NCBI GenBank assembly: GCA_012270625.1
Contig: JAAXHZ010000094.1
Span: forward strand, 1-5,685
Length of the DNA stretch: 5,685 nt
Reading direction: 5' to 3'
DNA from: Dehalococcoidia bacterium
Lineage (GTDB): Bacteria; Chloroflexota; Dehalococcoidia; SAR202; UBA11138
The notes beneath the pieces were generated by a model, which ran no database searches, was not told where the DNA came from, and saw only the letters and a list, made by a program, of their open reading frames with translations. Numbering within the stretch: the first letter of the stretch is position 1; each line of letters begins with the position of its first letter. This document shows positions 1 to 5,685 of this stretch, piece after piece. The position numbers were made by a program, and so were the translations under genes.

Positions 1-1
1 G

Positions 2-424
2 ATGACCATCAACACGGACTTCCTCACCCGCTGCATCGACACCCTGGAGTCGGCCTCCGACGAACTGCAACGACGCGGGCCGGATGACGCCTTCTACGAC
101 ATCTTTCGAGCGGCAGCGGTGAAGGAGTTCGAGATCATCCTGGAGCAGTGCGGGAGTCTTCTGAGGAAGCGGCTCAGACCTTACTTCTCCAGCAACCGGC
201 AGGCGGACCGGCTGACCTTCAAGGACGCCTTCCGGCACGCCGCCAAGCATGGCCTCATATCTGTGGAAGCCAGCGAGCGATGGTTCCTCTACAGGGACAA
301 CCGGAACGACACGGCGCACAACTACGGCGAAGGGTTCGCGGAGACCACGTTGAAACTGTTGCCGGAGTTCATAGACGATGCGAAGGAGCTTGCTCGCGTA
401 CTTGGGGAGGGCGTCGATGACTGA
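2..424 (+). CDS. HI0074/HepT-like HEPN protein (nucleotidyltransferase substrate-binding family)
   Basis: A 140-residue all-helical protein matching the HI0074 'nucleotidyltransferase substrate binding' group of HEPN proteins. The C-terminal half carries RNDTAHNY (R101, H106, Y108). This fits the HEPN RNase motif Rx4H and its RX4HXY form, known in HepT toxins, where the tyrosine is AMPylated by the partner MNT enzyme. W94 and Y97 in the preceding helix are also typical of the family. The ATG is at the window edge, so its RBS cannot be seen, but the length and the N-terminus MTINTDFLTRC suit the family. The stop overlaps the next start by 8 bases (ATGACTGA), and the next gene begins with an MNT domain, the usual partner. 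By family precedent it is either an RNA-cleaving toxin or a partner subunit of the nucleotidyltransferase. Which one applies here is inference. The family call is firm. Confidence 0.9.
   Translation: MTINTDFLTRCIDTLESASDELQRRGPDDAFYDIFRAAAVKEFEIILEQCGSLLRKRLRPYFSSNRQADRLTFKDAFRHAAKHGLISVEASERWFLYRDNRNDTAHNYGEGFAETTLKLLPEFIDDAKELARVLGEGVDD
404..410 (+). promoter_or_regulatory. Shine-Dalgarno deciding the start of the MNT-HsdS fusion
   Basis: GGGGAGG lies 6 bases upstream of the ATG at 417. The in-frame upstream ATG at 378 has no comparable purine block and would add 13 residues that do not resemble the family N-terminus. The start at 417 is therefore preferred. Confidence 0.75.
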
Positions 425-2069
425 CCGGCTGTCGCTCCCGCTCCGCTACCGCCGCATGGTGGAGGAACTGCTGCGCGAACATGTCCCCGACGCCGAAGTC
501 TGGGCCTATGGCAGTCGCGTCAACGGCGAGAGCCACGAGGGGAGCGACCTGGACTTGGTGGTGCGCGGTCCCGGGCTGGAGCCTCTGGGGGTTGAGTTCA
601 TCGACTTGGTCGAGGCGTTCCATGAATCGAACATTCCCATCCTTGTTCAGCCCCACGATTGGGTTAAGCTGCCGGAGAGCTTCCACCGGGAGATTGAACG
701 GGACTACGTGGTGGTGCAGAGGGGCCACCCCTCAAATGACGGCTGGTTGTACTCGCCAACATTTCCTACACACTGGCAGAGGATGCCCTTGCATTCGATG
801 GCTGAGTGGGTCAATGGACTAGCGTTCAGGAACATCCAGTTCAGTCCTACAGGGATGCCAGTCATCAAGATAGCCGAAATCAAGAATGGCATCTCCGGTC
901 AAACCAGATTCACTGAGCAGTTGTTTGACGAGTCTGTTCGCCTTCGTCCTGGTGATTTGCTGTTCTCTTGGTCAGGTCAACCAGAGACTTCCATCGATGC
1001 TTTTTGGTGGAACGGACCTGAAGGCTGGTTGAACCAGCATATTTACCGGGTTACACCACAACCTTACGTTGATACCAGTTTCTTCTTCTACCTTCTGCGA
1101 TACTTGAAGCCGAACTTCGTCGGAATTGCTTCAAATAAGCAGACGACCGGATTAGGGCATGTGACAAAGAGCGACCTTGAAGAGATTACCGCCGCTCTCC
1201 CACCCCTTCCAGAGCAACGGGCCATCGCCCACGTCCTCGGCACGCTGGACGACAAGATCGAGTTGAACCGCCGGATGAACGAGACGCTGGAAGCCATGGC
1301 GCGGGCGCTGTTCAAGTCGTGGTTCGTGGACTTCGAGCCGGTGCGGGCCAAGATGGAGGGCCGATGGCACAGGTGCGAGTCCCTCCCCGGCCTCCCCGCC
1401 GAGCACTACGACCTATTCCCCGACCGACTGGTGGACTCGGAACTGGGAGAGACTCCGGAGGGGTGGGAGGTTGGAGTCCTGGATGACGCTATAGAACTCC
1501 TGAGCGGTGGTACCCCTAAGACGTCCATATCGGGCTATTGGGGCGGGAATATTCCTTGGTACACAGCGAAGGATGCGCCGGGCGGGAGCGACGTGTTTGT
1601 CACGGGCACCGAAAGGTCAGTCACCCGACTGGGCGTAGAGAACAGTGCAACCCGGATACTTGATGCGCACACAACCATCATTACCGCTAGAGGCACGGTT
1701 GGCAGGTTAGCATGCCTCGGCGTACCAATGGCGATGAACCAAACCTGCTACGGCATAAGAGGAGCGCACGGCTATCCCGATTTCTTCACCTATTGGAATG
1801 TTAGGACAGCTGTTGACGAGTTGCAGACCCGCGCTCACGGCACCATCTTCGACACAATCACACGTCAGACCTTCGCTCTTGTGGAGATGCCGCTACCGCC
1901 TATCAGCTTAACGGCGGAGTTCGAAAAGATGATAGAACCTGTCATGGCACTCATCCTCAACAACCTGAAGGAATCCCGTCCGCTTGCCGCGCAGCGTGAT
2001 GCGTTGCTGCCGAAGCTGGTGTCGGGAGAGGTCCGGGTCGGGGATCGTCTGGTGGGAGGTGCCGCATGA
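417..2069 (+). CDS. hsdS: MntA-like nucleotidyltransferase fused to type I restriction specificity subunit HsdS
   Basis: A 550-residue two-part protein. Residues about 8-102 are a minimal nucleotidyltransferase (MNT): YGSRVNG followed by GSDLDL gives GSX10DXD with G32, S33, D44 and D46. Residues about 117-540 are a complete HsdS, which recognises the DNA target of the HsdM/HsdR complex. TRD1 covers about 118-258. The central conserved region follows (PPLPEQRAIAHVLGTLDDKI at about 262-281, then a long helix ending SWFVDFEPV at about 301-309). TRD2 covers about 349-492, starting at the ETPEGWEVG linker, and the distal conserved helix about 495-540 ends LLPKLVSGEVRV. The reading frame is continuous with no stop between the parts. 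The usual third MNT carboxylate position, in VQPHDW (Q78), is not acidic. The HEPN partner gene overlaps its 5' end and the XRE-ImmA gene overlaps its stop by 4 bases. A start at 378 is possible but less likely. The functions of both halves are well supported; the purpose of joining them is inferred. Confidence 0.92.
   Translation: MTDRLSLPLRYRRMVEELLREHVPDAEVWAYGSRVNGESHEGSDLDLVVRGPGLEPLGVEFIDLVEAFHESNIPILVQPHDWVKLPESFHREIERDYVVVQRGHPSNDGWLYSPTFPTHWQRMPLHSMAEWVNGLAFRNIQFSPTGMPVIKIAEIKNGISGQTRFTEQLFDESVRLRPGDLLFSWSGQPETSIDAFWWNGPEGWLNQHIYRVTPQPYVDTSFFFYLLRYLKPNFVGIASNKQTTGLGHVTKSDLEEITAALPPLPEQRAIAHVLGTLDDKIELNRRMNETLEAMARALFKSWFVDFEPVRAKMEGRWHRCESLPGLPAEHYDLFPDRLVDSELGETPEGWEVGVLDDAIELLSGGTPKTSISGYWGGNIPWYTAKDAPGGSDVFVTGTERSVTRLGVENSATRILDAHTTIITARGTVGRLACLGVPMAMNQTCYGIRGAHGYPDFFTYWNVRTAVDELQTRAHGTIFDTITRQTFALVEMPLPPISLTAEFEKMIEPVMALILNNLKESRPLAAQRDALLPKLVSGEVRVGDRLVGGAA
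2054..2059 (+). promoter_or_regulatory. Shine-Dalgarno of the XRE-ImmA gene, inside the hsdS 3' end
   Basis: GGGAGG lies 6 bases before the ATG at 2066 and within the last codons of the MNT-HsdS gene. The start and the preceding stop overlap as ATGA, so translation of the two genes is probably coupled. Confidence 0.7.
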
Positions 2070-3214
2070 TACGCGTCCCCGTCAACCCCAATCTACTTGT
2101 GTGGGCGCGCGAGCGTGCGGGCCTAGCTCAGGCGGACCTGGAAGGCAAGTTCGCCAAGATAGGCGCGTGGGAGGTAGGCGAAGTGCAACCCACCCTGAAG
2201 CAGGTAGAAGCGTTTGCGAGCGCCGTCCACGTTCCAGTGGGGTATCTGTTCCTCAGCGAGCCTCCTCAGGAGTCCGTTCCGATTCCCGATTTCCGCACCA
2301 TCGCAGGTCAAGAGGTGGTGATGCCAAGCCCGAACCTACTGGATACGATATACGCCTGCCAGGAACGGCAGGGTTGGTACCGGGAGTTCGCTCGGATCGC
2401 TGGACAATCCCCCCTTCCCTTCGTCGGAAGCGCCACGACGCGAATGGGCCCGGAAACTGCCGCCGCTAGGATGCGAGATGCCCTGAAGTTCGAAGTCACA
2501 GCCCGCAGAGACTGTCCGACGTGGGAAGACGCATTAAGGTTGTTCATTCGGCAGGCCGAAGCGGTCGGTGTGCTTGTCATGGTCAGCGGGGTCGTCATGA
2601 GCAACAACCATCGCCGTCTCGATCCAGACGAGTTCCGGGGCTTTGCGCTTTCCGATGCGCTCGCGCCGCTGGTCTTCGTCAACGGAGCGGATACGAAGGC
2701 GGCACAGATGTTCACGCTCGCCCATGAACTCGCCCACCTGTGGCTTGGCGCATCGGCCCTGTCCGACACCGGAGCGAGACCGGCGCACGGCTCCCGGAGC
2801 GAGGAGGTCTGGTGCAACGCTGCGGCCGCCGAGTTCCTCGTCCCGCTCGATGCCCTGAAGGGAAAGTTGCAGCCCGGTGAACACGTACCAGCAGCCATGT
2901 CGCGTCTTGCCCGCGCCTTCAAGGTGAGCACCCTAGTCATACTGCGGCGGCTCTTGGATGCGGGCTGGATTGAACGTGACGCCTTTGAAGAACACTGGCT
3001 AAAGGAGAGAGAACGCCTACGACGATACACCCAGGGCGAAGGCGGCAACTTCCATAGGACCACTATTACTCGCGTCAGCCGCCGATTCGCTCAGGCCCTT
3101 GTGGTCAGCACCCTAGAGGGTCAAACCCTCTATCGTGACGCCTTCCGAATGCTTGGCATCTCCAAGATGGAGACATTCCGGTCTATAGGGAGAGAAGCGG
3201 GGGTATCTGCCTGA
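2066..3214 (+). CDS. XRE-type HTH protein with ImmA/IrrE metallopeptidase domain
   Basis: A 382-residue protein of the COG2856 type. The N-terminus (about 8-65) is a degenerate XRE helix-turn-helix with the family signature WEVGEVQPTLKQ and VPVGYLFL. It is followed by a linker containing the PIPDFRT segment (about 72-78). The zinc peptidase core has AHELAH (H220, E221, H224), with E256 in CNAAAAEFLVP as the likely third ligand. A C-terminal helical region (about 275-382) follows. ImmA/IrrE proteases cleave partner repressors. In toxin-antitoxin-like pairs the XRE-ImmA protein is thought to be the antitoxin or regulator of an adjacent toxin, here the PIN-like gene 2 bases downstream. The HTH suggests it may autoregulate this part of the operon. 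A perfect 8-bp inverted repeat lies near its 3' end. The domain call is firm; the actual proteolytic target is unknown. Confidence 0.92.
   Translation: MIRVPVNPNLLVWARERAGLAQADLEGKFAKIGAWEVGEVQPTLKQVEAFASAVHVPVGYLFLSEPPQESVPIPDFRTIAGQEVVMPSPNLLDTIYACQERQGWYREFARIAGQSPLPFVGSATTRMGPETAAARMRDALKFEVTARRDCPTWEDALRLFIRQAEAVGVLVMVSGVVMSNNHRRLDPDEFRGFALSDALAPLVFVNGADTKAAQMFTLAHELAHLWLGASALSDTGARPAHGSRSEEVWCNAAAAEFLVPLDALKGKLQPGEHVPAAMSRLARAFKVSTLVILRRLLDAGWIERDAFEEHWLKERERLRRYTQGEGGNFHRTTITRVSRRFAQALVVSTLEGQTLYRDAFRMLGISKMETFRSIGREAGVSA
3114..3132. repeat. Perfect 8-bp inverted repeat with 3-nt loop
   Basis: TAGAGGGT (3114-3121), loop CAA, ACCCTCTA (3125-3132). It lies inside the XRE-ImmA coding sequence, about 80 bases before its stop and 85 bases before the PIN-like gene start. 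It could form an mRNA hairpin, but about one such repeat is expected by chance in a window of this size. Confidence 0.4.
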
Positions 3215-3216
3215 CC

Positions 3217-3699
3217 ATGTACCTGCTGGACGCGAACATCTTCATTCAGGCCAAGAACCTGCATTACGGGTTTGACTTCGTGCCCGGGTTCTGGGAATGG
3301 CTGATTCGTGAAAATCAGACCGGAGATGTGGCGAGCATCGAGAAGGTGGCTGACGAACTACGGGGTGGTGACGATGAACTCTCCCAATGGGCCGAGGAGA
3401 GGGGCGATGCCTTCTTTCTGACGCCGGACGCAACCGTGATGCCCGCATTAAACCAGGTCAGCGACTGGGCGAGCGCCCAGGGCTACGAGCCGTCGGCGGT
3501 TGCCACTTTCCTCCAGGTCGCCGACTACTGGCTCATTGCTCACGCCCTGGCGCACAGTTGCGTGGTCGTCACTCACGAGGTTCCAGCGTCCACGATCAGG
3601 AAGATCAAGATTCCAAACGCCTGCCTCGGCTTGGGACTGCGCTGCATCAGCCCGTACCAGATGCTCAGGGAGAAGCGCGCCCGGTTCGTACTCGGCTGA
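3217..3699 (+). CDS. DUF4411 family PIN-like protein, putative toxin RNase
   Basis: A 160-residue protein opening with MYLLDANIFIQAKN, the DUF4411 form of the PIN-domain first strand. Acidic residues fall where PIN nucleases keep their metal site: D5, E47 (in KVADEL), D103 (in VADYWLIAHAL) and E121 after the strand CVVVTHE. The KIPNAC segment at about 131-136 and the ISPYQML segment near the C-terminus are also characteristic. PIN proteins are Mg2+-dependent RNases and act as VapC-type toxins in many pairs. Genes of this family are commonly found directly beside XRE-ImmA/IrrE genes, as here, with a 2-base gap. The ATG at 3217 has only a weak, distant G-rich SD (3199-3203), so translation probably depends on coupling to the upstream gene. 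Family call is strong; toxin activity is inferred. Confidence 0.88.
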   Translation: MYLLDANIFIQAKNLHYGFDFVPGFWEWLIRENQTGDVASIEKVADELRGGDDELSQWAEERGDAFFLTPDATVMPALNQVSDWASAQGYEPSAVATFLQVADYWLIAHALAHSCVVVTHEVPASTIRKIKIPNACLGLGLRCISPYQMLREKRARFVLG

Positions 3700-3809
3700 C
3701 CCCACACCCGGTCGTCGGAGCGCACCAACTACAGGTAGTGTTCCAGAAGCATAGGCAGTACATACAAGACTAATAATGCCGAAGATAGGAGGCAGTTGAG
3801 GAATTGGCA
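3700..3809. other. AT-richer intergenic spacer, longest gene-free gap in the window
   Basis: This 110-base spacer separates the PIN-like gene from the TIR-like gene, while all other junctions in the window overlap or have gaps of 2-3 bases. Bases 3721-3780 are about 45 % GC by hand count, well below the hsd genes. A TAATAAT block at 3771-3777 could serve as a -10 element, but I see no convincing -35 about 17 bases upstream. No strong hairpin plus T-run terminator is visible. It may hold a promoter for the TIR-like gene or mark an insertion boundary. Confidence 0.5.
3798..3803 (+). promoter_or_regulatory. Shine-Dalgarno of the TIR-like gene
   Basis: GAGGAA ends 6 bases before the ATG at 3810. 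A second block, AGGAGG at 3787-3792, lies 11 bases before an in-frame TTG at 3804. The ATG is preferred because of its spacing and because the protein then starts MKRAFISF, as is usual for the family. The TTG would add only two residues. Confidence 0.6.
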
Positions 3810-4193
3810 ATGAAACGAGCGTTCATCAGCTTTGACTTCGACCATGACGAGGAGCTCAGGGATGCGCTCGTAGGTCAGGCGAGGAATCCAGACTCCCCGT
3901 TCAGCATTGCAGACTGGTCAGTGCACGAACCATTCGAAGGCAATTGGAGGCAAAAGGTGCGAGACCGCATCCGACGGACGGACCTGACCATCGTCATCTG
4001 CGGTGAGCATACGCACACAGCAAGGGGCGTTGCCGCAGAACTGACCATTACTCAGGAAGAAGAGAATACATACTTCCTGCTCCGGGGTCGTCCACGTGGA
4101 AACTGCACGAAGCCAGCAACTGCCCATCGCTCAGACAAGATATACAAGTGGACTTGGGAGAATCTGAAGAAGCTCATTGCCGGCGCGAGATAG
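3810..4193 (+). CDS. TIR-like (MTH538/DUF1863, ThsB-like) domain protein
   Basis: A 127-residue single-domain protein with the full MTH538 TIR-like signature. The first strand is RAFISFDFDHDEEL (3-16). IADWSVHEPFEGNW (33-46) follows, then the helix and strand RRTDLTIVICGEHTHTA (55-71). GVAAELTITQ has E77 in the usual conserved acidic place. The C-terminus CTKP plus DKIYKWTWENLKKLI (99-123) is typical. Relatives include ThsB of Thoeris anti-phage systems, which makes an NAD-derived signal on infection; others may bind nucleotide signals. The length is that of the short stand-alone family, shorter than typical ThsB. No ThsA-like effector is adjacent. Instead a small membrane protein follows after 3 bases, which may be the partner. 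Likely a cytosolic sensor or signal-making enzyme; catalysis is not demonstrated from sequence. Starts at 3804 (TTG) or 3810 (ATG) are both possible. Confidence 0.87.
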   Translation: MKRAFISFDFDHDEELRDALVGQARNPDSPFSIADWSVHEPFEGNWRQKVRDRIRRTDLTIVICGEHTHTARGVAAELTITQEEENTYFLLRGRPRGNCTKPATAHRSDKIYKWTWENLKKLIAGAR

Positions 4194-4196
4194 AAG

Positions 4197-4705
4197 ATGC
4201 ACGAACAGTCAGACATCGGCTTGATTCAGCACGATAGGGCGTCCTACGGTGATACCTTCGGCCATGATCTCTTGGAGCAGTACAAACTCTACGTTCAATC
4301 TGCCGAGAACGTCAGCTTACGCCGGGTAACCTCCAACCGCTATCTGCTGACCATCAACGCAGCGTTGATTGCGCTCTATGGACTACAGTCTGCGAATTTC
4401 GGACAGAGTTACTGGACGCTGCTGATTCCCGTTATAGGGATTCCCATATCCTTGCTCTGGTGTCTGATCATCAAGTCACACGCCGACCTGAATCGCATCA
4501 AGTTCGATGTAATTCACGAGTTCGAGGAGCACCTGCCAGCGGCGATGTACAAGCATGAGTGGCGATTGGCTGAGGAGGGACAAGGCACTGCGTATCGTGC
4601 TGTGACGAAGATCGAACGATGGATACCTATTCTCTTCGCTGGGCTTCATGTGGTTCTGACGGTTATGGTTATCCTAGCAATCGTTGGCGTCGTGGATTGG
4701 ACGAA

Positions 4706-4709
<4 letters not shown>
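4197..4709 (+). CDS. Small integral membrane protein with three predicted TM segments, partner of TIR-like gene
   Basis: A 170-residue protein. A charged N-terminus with a predicted helix (about 22-47, [17 protein letters not shown]) leads into TM1 (about 49-65). TM2 is at about 72-92 (from [10 protein letters not shown]). A charged soluble helical stretch occupies about 93-141, and TM3 about 143-167 (from [11 protein letters not shown]). The pattern [15 protein letters not shown] followed by [15 protein letters not shown] resembles a family of small membrane proteins found near defence genes. My recollection is that these are annotated as RipA-type octameric membrane proteins, but I hold that name with low confidence and so give no symbol. 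It starts 3 bases after the TIR-like stop and overlaps hsdR by ATGA, so the three genes are probably co-translated. By analogy with other TIR or nucleotide-signalling systems it could be a membrane-disrupting effector. That is inference. The gene is about 50-53 % GC, lower than its hsd neighbours. Confidence 0.75.
4353..4369. repeat. 17-base palindrome (8-bp arms around one base)
   Basis: ATCAACGC (4353-4360), central A, GCGTTGAT (4362-4369). It lies within the TM1 codons of the membrane-protein gene. The geometry suits a dimeric DNA-binding site, but chance occurrence is plausible and no second copy was seen. Confidence 0.35.

Positions 4710-5685
<976 letters not shown>

Noticed and set aside
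378..416. Upstream in-frame ATG extending the MNT-HsdS protein by 13 residues
   Set aside because: It has no SD, and the extra residues do not resemble the family. The ATG at 417 has GGGGAGG at ideal spacing and forms a normal overlap with the HEPN gene stop.
1024..1038. 15-base palindrome GCTGGTT-G-AACCAGC in hsdS TRD1
   Set aside because: The arms are only 7 bp, it is within coding sequence and no related copy was seen. Several such palindromes are expected by chance.
2308..3063. Long open frame on the - strand (251 codons) opposite the XRE-ImmA gene
   Set aside because: The translation is serine/arginine/alanine-rich low-complexity sequence typical of a shadow frame. The + strand carries the conserved peptidase.
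2927..3112. AGCACCCTAG occurring twice in the XRE-ImmA gene (2927-2936 and near 3107-3116)
   Set aside because: Both copies encode the short VSTL string in frame, and the flanks are unrelated. It is too short to be a meaningful repeat.
3776..3799. Seven-codon ORF (ATG CCG ... TGA) in the spacer before the TIR-like gene, possible leader peptide
   Set aside because: It has no SD, no run of regulatory codons and no attenuator-like hairpins, so it is indistinguishable from chance.

Overview
The window is an internal slice of a chromosomal type I restriction-modification (hsd) locus from a high-GC bacterium. Well-conserved coding stretches run at roughly 62-67 % GC by hand count, with SD sequences of the GGGAGG type. 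No marker gene is present, so I cannot name the phylum. All genes lie on the + strand and are mostly overlapping or separated by 2-3 bases, which looks like one long operon. The hsdM methyltransferase gene is not in the window. It is probably just upstream, because the first ORF starts at base 2.

Layout. Bases 2-424 encode a small HI0074/HepT-like HEPN protein with an intact RX4HXY motif. Bases 417-2069 encode a fusion of an N-terminal MntA-like minimal nucleotidyltransferase (GSX10DXD) to a complete two-TRD HsdS specificity subunit. Bases 2066-3214 encode an XRE-type HTH protein fused to an ImmA/IrrE metallopeptidase (HELAH). Bases 3217-3699 encode a DUF4411-type PIN-like protein, which with the preceding gene forms a toxin-antitoxin-like pair. 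A 110-base AT-richer spacer (3700-3809) follows. Bases 3810-4193 encode a short TIR-like (MTH538/DUF1863, ThsB-like) protein, and 4197-4709 a small protein with three predicted membrane segments. Bases 4706-5685 hold the N-terminal 326 residues of HsdR, with the PD-(D/E)xK nuclease domain present. The window is cut inside the start of helicase motif I.

How the genes may work together. HsdS, HsdR and the off-window HsdM would form a restriction-modification complex. Three accessory modules are threaded between hsdS and its neighbours: HEPN/MNT, XRE-ImmA/PIN and TIR-like/membrane protein. Each has family features of a toxin-antitoxin or abortive-infection system. The most striking point is that the MNT domain, which in free-standing HepT-MntA systems neutralises the HEPN RNase, is covalently part of HsdS. 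That would tie toxin control to the specificity subunit. The TIR-like/membrane pair sits behind a compositional break and has no ThsA-type partner, so it is a candidate compact defence unit of unknown mechanism. These functional links are inference. The domain assignments rest on motifs read directly from the translations.
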